This document shows, piece after piece, positions 47,995-58,638 of a DNA stretch of 64,000 bases (positions are counted from its first letter, which is position 1; every line of letters starts with the position of its first letter). The position numbers and the translations under genes are program-made. The notes below the pieces were generated by a model that was given only the letters and a program-made list of their open reading frames with translations, was not told the DNA's origin and did no database searches. The stretch covers positions 36,257,001-36,321,000 of the forward strand of contig CM066314.1 in the NCBI GenBank assembly GCA_033807775.1, read 5' to 3'. The stretch comes from Saussurea involucrata (taxonomy: Eukaryota; Streptophyta; Magnoliopsida; Asterales; Asteraceae).

Positions 47995-48430
47995 AATTTT
48001 TTTATAAAAAAACACATTATAAAAACAATAAAACTATAACAATTTTTTATAAAAACACACTCTTAACAATTTTTTATAAAAACACACTGTTTTTATAAAA
48101 AATTGTTAAGGGTGTGTTTTTATAAAAAAATTGTTAAGAGTGTGTTTTTATAAAAAAAACATTGTTAACAATTTTTTTTTATAAAAACTCACTCTTAACA
48201 ATTTTTTTATAAAAGAACACTCTTAACAAATTTTTTTTATGAAAAAACACACTATAACAACATACACATTATAACATACAAATATCACATTCAAACATAA
48301 AACCATACATATCATGTTAAACATACAACATATTCAAACATAAGTTATAAACACTATAACAACCTACAAATCATATATCTTAACTTAAAATAACATACAA
48401 AAAATAACAAAAAACATAAGGAAAACATAC

Positions 48431-48451
48431 CACAGAGGTAATACGAGACAT
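48431..48451 (-). pseudogene. MULE gene, probable first coding exon
   Basis: On the minus strand ATG at 48451 opens MSRITSV and is followed by a GTATGT donor at 48430, phase 0, matching the phase-0 acceptor at 41664. The resulting intron of about 6.8 kb includes the copia insertion (about 1.8 kb without it). Upstream are repeats of CTCTCTCAATTTT, a plausible 5' UTR. Supported only by splice signals and phase. Confidence 0.5.
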
Positions 48452-48664
48452 CTTCACAAAACCCGAACGCGTATTCCACACGACAAAATTGAGAGAGTGG
48501 GAGAAAATTGAGAGAGTTTGATTAAAAATTGAGAGAGTGATTAAAAAAATGAGAGTGGCCGGTTTTTGGTCCCCCCCCCCTTCTATAGTGCGGCCGAAGT
48601 AACATTTAGGGTTTAGGGTTCGTCAAAGTGATTTTAGGGTTAACCCTGTGCCGACACGTGGCAC

Positions 48665-48963
48665 AGGAGCCCGCGATCGCGGGGGGTCAAAGAAAGTCAA
48701 ACGCGGGCATGGACCAAAACTGCACACGCGGACATTCTTGAGGGGGGAAAGCTGGACCGCGGGCATTCTTGAGGGACCAACGCGGACAAAGTGGGCAAAC
48801 TTTGGACACGTGTAGCCCGCGATCGCGGGGGTCAACGAGAGTCAAACGCGGGCAGGGACCAAAACTGCACACGCGGGCATTCTTGAGGAGGGAAAGCTGG
48901 ACCGCGGGCATTCTTGAGGGACCAACGCAGGCAAAGTGGGCAAACTTTGGTGACACGTGGCAT
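48665..48963. repeat. MULE right subterminal direct repeats of about 150 bp
   Basis: Two copies of a GC-rich block starting with CCCGCGATCGCGGG (48670-48683, 48816-48829) and containing GGGACCAAAACTGCACACGC and GCATTCTTGAGG. A third palindrome copy lies in the TIR (48968-48981). Confidence 0.88.
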
Positions 48964-48964
48964 G

Positions 48965-49079
48965 GAGCCCGCGATCGCGGGCTCTATCGCGGATGTTTCA
49001 GGTATTTTTGTAACATGGGAGAGATTTGGGGTATTTCAGTAACACTTGGTTTGACTTAGGGTATTTTAATTAATTTCCC
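48965..49079 (-). repeat. MULE right terminal inverted repeat
   Basis: Reverse complement of the left TIR, ending TTAATTTCCC, followed by the 9-bp duplication. Confidence 0.92.
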
Positions 49080-49088
49080 TTTTTGTAA

Positions 49089-50034
49089 TTATTAAATTTT
49101 CTTATATATGTATAGTATAGATAAACCTAGCCTGTCAACACCATTATAAGTGTCATCACAATGCACCATGTCCATAACATTGCCCATAATGTAACTCATA
49201 TTTTATATGTAGTAAATTTATGATGAAGACTTTAAATAAACAGTTTTAAACAAAAAATAATATCTTGTAAATTTAAAACAATTAATTATAAAACATTTGT
49301 ATATGAGGCATATTATTTATAAATCTTGTAAATTTAAAAGTTTCATTAAATATTATATTATTAGGGTTGTGAATGTCCAAACAAATAAATTTTTGTTGTG
49401 GTGTTTTGCTTATATTATCCGTTGGTTTGAAACGATCAACAAAATGATAAAAGCTAATTTTGATCAACGGCCTTACGTTAAAATAGTTCGTGAAAACCAA
49501 AGGTTAATGTTGTACACAAAAACTAACGAGAATTTAATCTAACTTACAGAGTTACATGAATCGAGCTACACGTAACACCATTCGACTCAGTACGTATACA
49601 TGTTTAAAAAAGACATATATATGTCAGAAATTCCATGTAATGATAATTGAAGTATTGCAATTTGTTCTTAAAGAAATACAATCATCTATTGAACACATAA
49701 TTTAATCATTAAGATTGACAATTACTACATATGGATAGCTAAGATTGTTCTATCGGTGCACCTCCCACATCTACGTTCCAAATGCGACCTAATAAATGGG
49801 TCGACTGATTGAATTGTCACATCATGTGTATAGTATAGGTCAACCAATAAGCAATCACATGGCCTACTAAAAAAATACATGTGCCCGTCCAATAAAAATA
49901 AGGAAATACGATATACACCATGTCTGCTATGCATCTAGCATGCAAATGGATGTTTCACCTACCAAACTTACATTTCTTATGTATACCACACACCTTCAAC
50001 CATACTTATCTTATGTATACCACACACCTTCAAC
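49089..50034. other. Unassigned AT-rich DNA
   Basis: No gene recognised. Short open frames lack familiar motifs. A 26-bp direct repeat starting CTTATGTATACCACACACCT occurs at about 49976 and 50010, directly left of the CACTA-like end. Confidence 0.5.
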
Positions 50035-50200
50035 CACTACTACAATTAAGATAAGATTTTATACACTCTTATATATTTCCGGCCTTTATACATGGTTTTG
50101 CAAAACCGTGTATAAAGCCAGGGATTAACAAGGTTACGATCTTTTTACACGGTTCCAAAACCGTGTATAAAAATCACATTTTTACATAGTTCCAAAACTG
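50035..50200 (+). mobile_element. CACTA-like terminus with ACACGGTT hairpins
   Basis: Begins CACTACTACAATTAAG and contains three hairpins of the form TTTACACGGTT..AACCGTGTAAA (about 50089-50116, 50143-50174, 50177-50208). Such motifs are common next to CACTA ends. I found no matching terminus to the right, so it may be a fragment or its other end may be lost. Confidence 0.5.
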
Positions 50201-50382
50201 TGTAAAAATAGAGCAAGTTCGAAAAAAAAAAGAAAAAAACAAAGCAAGGGACACCAAGAACAAATAGAAATTTTCCGACCATTTCTAAACATACAAACTT
50301 AACTCTCAAGACGCCTAACCAACGTTCCCATTCAGGTTTCTTGAGCAACCCGAAGGTCCACTCCTAACATCCACCGGTCCAC

Positions 50383-50444
<62 letters not shown>

Positions 50445-51652
50445 ATTGTAAATTTAAGCATTGATAGTGTTTCGAAACAATGTGTTCCTCACATAATTTA
50501 TCCAACCGCTCTATATATTCTTCTTCACTAAACCTCATATAATGCATATTGCCGTTCGCTAATAGATCGATTGCACATTACCGAAACACTATAACAAAGC
50601 TTAGTTTTTATGATGCTTTCATGAACAAAAGAAATATTAACGTTAATTTTTATGAAAATGGAAGAAAATGTTTATTACATTTATGTGGAAGCAATGAAAG
50701 TCAAATAGGCAATAATGGTTTGTACATTGCATGATGCAATCACTTGTACATTGGTGTGGGTCTAAGCTCGCATATTTATAAAAGTACGATTTTGTAGGGT
50801 AACAATCTTTGAATGTTATTTCGGCTTTAGAAATATAACAAATAATGTTAATATTCATATTCATTAATATTCTTAATTTAAAGTAAATTAAAGCATTTTC
50901 AACTGATCTTTTATATTAGAGAAAAATAAAAAAATTGTTCTTTATTTTATTTTTATACTATTTTTTAAAATAAATGAAAAGAGAAAAATAAAGCTTCAAA
51001 TTTAGAGGATTTTTTAGAAAAAAATGCTTATTATTTATTTATTTCCACGATGATATCAAATTATTATTTTTATTTTATTTAAAATTATTTAAAAATATAT
51101 CTGAAACATCCAAAAACCATGACAAATTTAAACCTTAAAATTTATCAAATTTAACCATAATTTCATCCAAACTTTTATACATAAATGGAGAATTAGCTAT
51201 GAGGGTTCACATATACAAATTCAACCTATCAAAACAAACTGATAATCTAATCCTAAACGTTAAGATCATATTATACTAGTTGTTTAGACCATTCACCAAA
51301 ACATCCTCGTATATGCTAATTTCTCCATTTCATCACTAAAAGTTGAATATCTGATATCACTCGCCACTCTTCCCGTTATAACTTTCTCGAGCTCGTACCT
51401 GGTAAGAAAATTTAATTTGAAAATATTAGGCTTACGCCTAGTGAGAACATCCAATTTTCAAATTAAAACTTCATAAGCTTTGAAACCAAATGTAAACAAA
51501 GCGTATAACAAACCTGGTTGTCATTTTCTTACCGTACACGTAACATCCTTCGATGACGGGAATATACCTGATTTCATGAATATGACATACACTAAGTAAG
51601 TCATATCATCACGTTCGAGAGCCTACTAAGAATCATCACAGATTCTAGATCA
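50201..51652. other. AT-rich DNA, no gene recognised
   Basis: Contains a (TA)n run at about 50385-50440 and AT-rich sequence. A minus-strand peptide MHYMRFSEEEYIERLDKLCE near 50488-50547 may be a fragment of a protein, but I cannot place it. Part of 51200-51657 could belong to the element interrupted by the Tat insertion. Confidence 0.4.
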
Positions 51653-51657
51653 TTGTT

Positions 51658-52577
51658 TGTTTGGGCAAAATTTCACAGGTCTCGACCACGACCAAAAAAG
51701 GTAAGACGCATGTCATGAGTTATACCTTGTATTAAGATAAGGTCCCGACAAAGACCCAAAGAACCTCCGCCATCCCTCCTAAAAGGTAAGTCGAGAGTTC
51801 CTCGCGACACTCGACCTTGACGTCGCCCGTTCCGCACGACCGTCGCATAAAACCGTACGACCTCGACTGACTGACGCGTTATACAACTGTTATATTTGTT
51901 TAAGTGTTTAATGCAGGAGTCAAAGTCATTTATGGACAAACGGCTATAACCGACAAAATATGTTATGAGCATCTAAACTCACATTGAAGACGACGACCGT
52001 TACAACAATCATCAAAGATCTTGATGATTCAATTAAAGTCATCCGAAGACTATAAAATACAGCTCAATCATCAGTTCAAGACACCTGAAAAACATCGAAT
52101 AGCACAGAGAGAGAGACAGAACAAGAGCATTGAACAACAGAAGCAAACATAAACACTCGAAGAATATTCATTCGAAGCAAAGAGATCATTCATAGAAGAT
52201 CACTCTCGACGCAAGACTCTCGCTCTCGACCAACAGTTTATACATAGTTTTCACACACGACGCACACTGTTTTTACATTCCAAACACTTCTACTTTACAT
52301 TTCGAAGTCTTTCCTTCATTTGTATTGTAATCTTTGTACGATCGACACCCGAAACACCAAGGATATCGCCCCTGATTGGCGACCATAGTGCAGCAACGAC
52401 ATCCACTGTCGTCCGCAGGTTTTTTCCTCGTTGAGGTTTTTCCTGCGTCATCAAATCCCTTGCCTCATTTACATTTTTGTCTTTGTCACACGCCTTTGTC
52501 GAAAGATTCTTTCCTTTAGTTGTTAAAGTCCACATCGACCTTAAATTGTCCCTTTGGTGCGATTTTTGTCATTAACA
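51658..52577 (+). repeat. Tat-type 5' LTR
   Basis: Begins TGTTTGGGCAAAATTTCACA and ends CATTAACA. Differs from the 3' copy by roughly 20 scattered substitutions. No clear palindrome cluster seen. Confidence 0.93.
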
Positions 52578-52579
52578 GT

Positions 52580-52597
52580 TTGGCGCCATCCGTGGGA
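52580..52597 (+). promoter_or_regulatory. Tat-type primer binding site
   Basis: TGGCGCCATCCGTGGGAC two bases after the LTR. This start is typical of Tat/Athila elements. I do not assign the tRNA. Confidence 0.75.
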
Positions 52598-52678
52598 CTC
52601 CATCTAGAGAAAATCTTCGACACACGTGCGTCTTGCTAACGGTTTCTTGGAGTTTTATTTGTTCTCTGTTGCAGGAAA

Positions 52679-54439
52679 ATGGCAGCCCCTGGAGATCAGC
52701 AGCATGTCATTGCTCAAATGTACCAGGAGCTTGAAGTCGCCCGAAATCAAATCAACGCCATGGCGGAGCAAAGCCGTAGAGCAGCTGAAGAGATCGTACG
52801 GTTAAGGAATCCCTTTGGACCTCAGAGTGGTCCTAGGCCATTCGTTCAGAATCCAGGCCAAGGATCGTTCGGTCAGAATGGTCCTCGACCATTCGCGCAT
52901 AATCCAGGTCCAGGATCAGGTCCGTTCGCTCAGAATCAGCATCCAGGCCCGACCATGCAAAACCAGCAGCCGGGACCGTTCAATCCAAATCCCTAGTTCA
53001 GGACGGTCCCTCTTCAGCATATAAGGCCACCACCCATGCAAAATGGATCGCAGCCATTTCAGAATGGGTCGCAGCCATTTCAGAACGGGTCGCAACCGTA
53101 TTTTGTTCCTTTCAACGGAGTTGCCAATGGCTCGTCGCATGTCAATGGCACCAACTCAGGAATCAATCGGCAAGCAGGTGCAAATCTCAACCCCAATGAC
53201 CCCGTCGCCCAGCGATTGAAAATGCTAGAAGATCAGAACGAGTGCGTCCTATCTTTGCTCGCCAAGCTGCCTGGGGCAGCCGTGCCCGTCGACGTCGAGC
53301 CCTGGTCAGGATTTCAGGCGTCACCATTCATCGATGAGATCGCGACTGTCGAGGTCCCGAAGAAGTACAATGTCCCCGCCTTCACGCCCAAGTACTCGGG
53401 AGTGACCGATCCGACAGAACACGTCGCACAGTATAAGCAACTCATGTGGACGATCTTAATCCCACACATGTATCAGGAAGTCTGTATGTGCAAAAGCTTC
53501 GGTGCAACTCTCACTGGTCCTTCTCTCCAATGGCTGATCAATCTCAAACCCAAGTCCATCGGGTTGTTCGCTGAATTAGTCAATCAATTCTCCCAGCAAT
53601 TCGCCAGCAGTCGCAAAATGGAGAAGCGGACCAGTGACTTGTATTACGTCGTGCAGAAGACCAATGATTCTATCCGTAGTTATTTCAATCGATTCAATGC
53701 AGAGATGATCAGCATTCGCAATTGTGACATCAAGACCACGATCGAAGCCTATAAGTGCGATCTGGACGACAGTTCAGGTTTATACACTGACCTGACCAAA
53801 TATCCTCCAGAGAATTTTGAAGACGTTCGAGCTCGAACCCAAGCGTATATGAGGGTAGAAGACGATGCTGCCTTTCGTCGCAAGCATACCGACGACAAGA
53901 GGTCGTTAGGCGTAAAGAAGCCAGAGTTCAAGACGAAAGCGATTTCTAAAATGGAGCCCGTCCGCCAGATCTCGAACGTCCGATTCAAGACAAAAGCAGA
54001 GGCTAAGACCGCGACCAAATTTCCTCAATACCCCAAGATATCCTCTTACGGATTCAAAGGGTCCACTAAAGATTTGGTCGAAGCTCTGAAGACCGCCCAG
54101 GCGACTATTCGATGGCCAACGAAGTCCGGTCGGGACGACGTTAAGAAAGATAAATCTAAGTGGTGCGACTTTCACGTCGACCATGGTCACGCGACAGATG
54201 ATTGCATAGCTCTCAAAAAGAAGCTGGCGTATCACGTCCCAAAGGGCAATCTCAAAGACATCATCGACGACGTCGTTACCCCAGCTAACGATGTTCGACC
54301 GTCAACCCATGAGCATGCAAAGGTCGTCAATTGCATCACTGGTGGTTCAGACGTGTGTGGTCTGACGTATTCTGCAAGCCAAACGTCACGCCAGTCAGGC
54401 ACCAGACGATCGGCTTATCCCGCGTTCATCAAGGCCTAA
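52679..54439 (+). pseudogene. Tat-type Gag, interrupted by a stop at 52994-52996
   Basis: The start MAAPGDQQHVIAQMYQELE is followed by a helical region, then Gly/Pro/Gln-rich repeats. An in-frame TAG cuts it at codon 106; the same frame continues to 54439. The downstream part has the retrotransposon gag core (GPSLQWLINLKPKSIG, FSQQFASSRKMEKRTSDLY, IRSYFNRFNAEMISI) and a C-terminal WCDFHVDHGHATDDC knuckle-like motif at about 54161. It ends one frame away from the protease, so another frameshift lies between about 54390 and 54440. Confidence 0.85.
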
Positions 54440-54446
54440 AAGAGAT

Positions 54447-54941
54447 TTGGAATTGGAAGCCATGAAAATCGTATTCGACCAAGACGACCTCGGCGACTCG
54501 TATCAGAAGCATCATGACGGGTTGATCATTCAACTCACGGTTGGTAACTGTCTAACTCGTCAAGTCTTGGTCGATGGGGGCAGTTCAGCGAACGTCGTCT
54601 TCCTTGACACCATCAAAGCCATGGGAATCGATCGCTCAGAAATTACCCGACGTTCGACAACTTTGGTCGGTTTCAATGGAGAAGCGACGAGTACTTTTGG
54701 AGATATCGTTCTGCCTGTCTATGCCGGAGGAGTCAACAAGCAGACCAAGTTTAGTGTCATCGACTGTGCATCGGCTTATAACATCATCTTAGGTCGACCA
54801 TGGATCCATGATATGAAAGCCGTTCCTTCGACGTATCATCAAATGTTGAAATTCCTTACGCCATGGAGAATCCAGGAGATCAAAAGTGAGCCAAAACTCG
54901 CTCGTGATTGCTATAAGACCACCCTGAAGCCACAAAGATAG
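54447..54941 (+). pseudogene. Tat-type aspartic protease fragment
   Basis: Open for 164 codons. The active site VDGGSSANVVF carries the catalytic Asp-Gly-Gly variant common in Tat/Athila elements, followed by YNIILGRPWIHDMKAVPSTYHQMLKF, the conserved flap/second half. Normally RT would follow; here the frame ends and pol is missing. Confidence 0.85.
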
Positions 54942-55740
54942 TTTATCCAGCAACCGCAGGAATAGGTCGACTATCCTGCCCTGTCGCACAAAAACACGGT
55001 CGACACAGGCATGGACAATATTCCACAAAGTCGCCGTGTCATTCTGTCATTTAAAACCTATCTTTCTTCCTAAAAAGAATAGGATAATAAATGACAGGGG
55101 GCAAATACCCCATTGAGTAAAAAGATAATCTGGAAAGGTATGTCCTCTAACTCTTTTTTGCTCCTTTCATACGATTTTTTCCATCATGAACGACTACTGA
55201 CTTAAACATCGGAGGGTCGTTGGCTAGCCAACGACCAGCCTCTGACATTGTTTTATCGCAGAATCACACGACAGTAGTCACCAAGTCTACTATATGACTT
55301 TAATTTCGCACTGTCGCATGACGTAAACGATCAGGTCTATGACTTGATCATCCTTCTACAGGGGCACACAATACAAGCTCATCTTACGACTCAGTCATAC
55401 GACCGTGAAGAATAACGACCTTATGGCCTAAGTTTCTGAACTTAAACACTCACAGTGTATGCTTTAAATCGCACGATCTGCGTTCTAGCTAACATTTCTT
55501 TCAGAGATTTTTGTCGCATGTATCTGTTGTTATATACATTGTGTCTTACGTCCTAAGCCGTTTTACAATAAATGCCTTAGTCGCATGATTTCCAGATTCA
55601 ATTTCATAATTGATATGGTATTTGTTTACCAAATATGTAAAACGCAAGTTCAAACAAAAGTTCAAAGTTTCATTTACAAACTGTCGATTACATTCAAAAG
55701 AACTCGACTACCAACTGTCGAACGACAAAACAAAGAAAGT
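54942..55740. other. Deletion junction and internal purine tract of the Tat-type element
   Basis: Short remnants after protease, then AATGACAGGGGGCAAATACC (from 55090), which resembles the central purine-rich motif of Tat elements. The expected 3 kb of RT, RNase H and integrase is missing. No gene seen. Confidence 0.55.
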
Positions 55741-55747
55741 GAATTTT

Positions 55748-56773
55748 TTAAACTGCAGGAGGAACGTCAGTCGCATCCTTGCCCGAATTCCCGTCCTGAG
55801 GGCCCCCGTCTGCCTCCTCCTTCACGCGATTTGCAACCTCTAGTTCGTGCAAAGCGTCGAAAAGCTGAATGGCCAATTCGTCGGTGCGTGCCAAGGCCGA
55901 CTTCTCCCTGTCCAGAGCTAACCTCTCACTTTCCAGCGCCACATCTTCTCTTTCAAGGGCAGACGCCACCAGATCTTCGACTCTCGACATCTCGGCATAC
56001 AACGCCAAAGACGACTGAAACATCTGAAAACACACGAGAATACATTAGACAATGAACAACGGATTACGACAACGATAAACGACAACGATGAAACAAGTCA
56101 TGAAAGATTGATGCTTACTGTGAACGCCAGACCGGCAGCATGAGATCCCATTTCTCTGGCAGGAACTCCGTGAAAGCGCTCCCTGAAAGATGGGAGCAAA
56201 TATTTCCCCAGATAAGGAAACAACGCCGTCCCGTCTAGGACACCATCCGCCATAAAGCCAGACGGCAACGTAAAGTTGACCGTCATGACTTCGGCCGACG
56301 ACCCCTCGCCCCTGTCCGCAGACGTTGGGGTCGACACCTTGGACACCGTTTTCGTCACCGTCGCCAGAAGCGCAGAACTTGCCGGTGTCGCGTCCATCGC
56401 GCCAGGACGACTGGATGACGCCCTCGCCTTCTTAGGCGTGACAACTCTCGACGAATCATCAGCCCTCGAAGACGGTTCTCTCAGGAGTGCTGTGCTCACT
56501 CTCTCCCGTCATTACACCCTCGCCCATGTCGGCTGATGAAAGGGTCGACGCGGCAGCAGAAGATATCGTCGCCAGATGCGCAAGGTCCACGAACGTCGCG
56601 TCTATCACAATCAAAGTCTTCTCGGACATAATCATTCTCAAAGAGCCTCCAATCTTGGAAGGCCTAAGAGGAATCGAGAAGCTATACCTCGTATGAACAC
56701 TCGAAAATTTCGAAAAGTATTGAGCAGAACAACAAGGGATCAAAGAAAAATTCCACACTAAGAAACTTTTCAA
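55748..56773 (-). pseudogene. Antisense gene of the Tat-type element, with a candidate intron
   Basis: Read on the minus strand. Exon A (about 56773-56459) includes MSEKTLIVIDATFVDLAHLA. After a frame change, exon B (56499-56119) is Ser/Thr-rich with VVTPKKARASSSRP and LFPYLGKYLLPSFRERFHG. An intron follows at 56118-56024 (ACA|GTAAGC ... TTTTCAG|ATG, 95 bp, phase 0). Exon C (56023-55748) is a Glu/Arg-rich helix (SRVEDLVASALEREDVALES), likely coiled coil. A TATA-like TTTTATATCC lies upstream near 56780. I do not recognise a domain; Tat-lineage antisense extra frames are the natural comparison. Confidence 0.65.
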
Positions 56774-57074
56774 GAGGATATAAAAGGAAATAATCCATTA
56801 TGATCCATATTTATACAAACGATCGGATCCCTTAGATGATCGCCACGTGCCGTCGTCCCTTCGTATGACCGCAGGGATCGTTGACACCTATCAAAAACAG
56901 CTGGTAAGCACAATCGTACTTCAGTATGACGTCACGACCTCGTTTTCTCTTCGACTTCTCGTTCGGTTAGAATTAAACCAATTCGGTTCCGAAACAACCA
57001 AGGTATTCTTAACGCAGAACCCTGAACACCCGACGAGCAAAATTTAAAATTCGAATTTTCCATCCCACTTTCAA

Positions 57075-57089
57075 ATTTTGGGGGCAAAC
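57075..57089 (+). promoter_or_regulatory. Tat-type 3' polypurine tract
   Basis: ATTTTGGGGGCAAAC directly before the 3' LTR. Confidence 0.85.
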
Positions 57090-58009
57090 TGTTTGGGCAA
57101 AATTTCACAGGGCTGGACCACGACCAGAAAAGGTAAGACGCATGTCATGAGTTATACCTTGTATTAAGATAAGGTCCCGACAAAGACCCAAAGAACCTCC
57201 GCCATCCCTCCTAAAAGGTAAGTCGAGAGTTCCTCGCGACACTCGACCTCGACGTCGCCCGTTCCGCACGACCGTCGCATAAAACCATACGACCTCGACT
57301 GACTGACGCGTTATACAACTGTTATATTTGTTTAAGTGTTTAATGTAGGAGTCAAAGTCATTTATGGACAAACGACTATAACCGACGAAATCAGTTATGA
57401 GCATCTAAACTCACATTGAAGACGACGACCGTTACAACAATCATCAAAGATCTTGATGATTCAATTAAAGTCATCCGAAGACTATAAAATACAGCTCAAT
57501 CATCAGTTCAAGACACCTGAAAAACATCGAATAGCACAGAGAGAGAGACAGAACAAGAGCATTGAACAACAGAAGCAAACATAAACACTCGAAGAATATT
57601 CATTCGAAGCAAAGAGATCATTCATAGAAGATCACTCTCGACGCAAGACTCTCGCTCTCGACCAACAGTTTATACATAGTTTTCACACACGACGCACACT
57701 GTTTTTACATTCCAAACACTTGTACTTTACATTTCGAAGTCTTTCCTTCATTTGTATTGTAATCTCTGTACGATCGACACCCGGAACACCAAGGATGTCG
57801 CCCCTGATTGGCGACCATAGTGCAGCGACAACATCCACTGTCGTCTGCAGGTTTTTTTCTCGTTGAGGTTTTTCCTGCGTCATCAAATCCCTTGTCTCAT
57901 TTACATTTTTGTCTTTGTCGCACGCCTTTGTCGAAAGATTCATTCCTTTAGTTGTTAAAGTCCACATCGACCTTAAGTTGTCCCTTTGGTGCGATTTTTG
58001 GCATTAACA
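57090..58009 (+). repeat. Tat-type 3' LTR
   Basis: Same length as the 5' LTR and ends CATTAACA before TTGTT. Confidence 0.93.
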
Positions 58010-58019
58010 TTGTTCATGT

Positions 58020-58455
58020 CCAAGAAATTACAATTTACTTTATGCCTATTTCTTGGAGTGGAAGTAGAGATTACAATTAAACTCATGTCTATCTCTTATC
58101 TTCCCATAAAAATCATGAATTACGATTAACTCACATCTATTCCAAAATTTCTCATCACAATACGAAATGGGAATTACAATTCACTTTATGCATATTCCTC
58201 ATTTCACGTCAACGGGAATTACAATTTACTTTATGCCTATTCCACGTTTCACGTCACAATATGAAATGGGAATTACAATTTACTTTATGCCTATTCTTCA
58301 TTTCACGTCAACAGGAATTACAATTTACTTTATGCCTATTCCACGTTTCACGTCACAATATGACATGGGAATTACAATTTACTTTATGTCTATTCCTCAT
58401 TTCACGTCAACGAGATTACAATTTACTTTATGCCTATTCCACATTTTCAATTAAT
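58020..58455. repeat. Tandem repeats of about 45 and 54 bp in the Gypsy-3 LTR
   Basis: Units start GGAATTACAATTTACTTTAT and end alternately CATTTCACGTCAACG or GTTTCACGTCACAATATGAA, giving a composite period of about 100 bp repeated nearly three times. Confidence 0.85.
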
Positions 58456-58638
58456 GCCAGTGCCTATGGATCCATTACACTTACTAGCATATGTGCATAT
58501 TAACTCAATCACATAACGTCTCATTTCATACTTCTAAATTGAGTTATAATGATAATCATACTTTCAATATGATTAAGACACTTTTCATTTCATACTGGGA
58601 AGGCACTTAATCATAAAATTTCATACAGTAACTTATCA

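Larger units (their letters stand above)
37014..49079 (-). mobile_element. Mutator-like element (MULE) with long TIRs and a captured Ulp1-type gene
   Basis: Terminal inverted repeats of about 115 bp (37014-37128 and 48965-49079) start GGGAAATTAATTAAAATACC on each strand. The 9-bp duplication TTTTTGTAA flanks the element (37005-37013 and 49080-49088), as expected for Mutator. It carries a multi-exon DUF1985/Ulp1-protease gene on the minus strand, long arrays of short repeats, and a nested copia element. I see no MURA transposase, so it is probably non-autonomous. MULEs with Ulp1-like genes are known in plants (the Kaonashi type). Confidence 0.93.
51658..58009 (+). mobile_element. Ty3/gypsy Tat-type non-autonomous retrotransposon with an antisense gene
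   Basis: LTRs of 920 bp (51658-52577 and 57090-58009), TG...CA, flanked by TTGTT (51653-51657 and 58010-58014). The internal region begins TGGCGCCATCCGTGGGAC (primer site not complementary to initiator-Met tRNA) and ends TTTTGGGGGCAAAC. It encodes gag and protease, then jumps to a second purine-rich motif (near 55096) and a minus-strand gene before the 3' LTR. RT, RNase H and integrase are absent. Tat elements are known for extra frames between pol and the 3' LTR. Confidence 0.92.

Noticed and set aside
48623..48956. Minus-strand frames with repeated PKFAHF-VGPSRMPAVQLS peptides
   Set aside because: They translate the 150-bp direct repeats of the MULE end, with no independent support.
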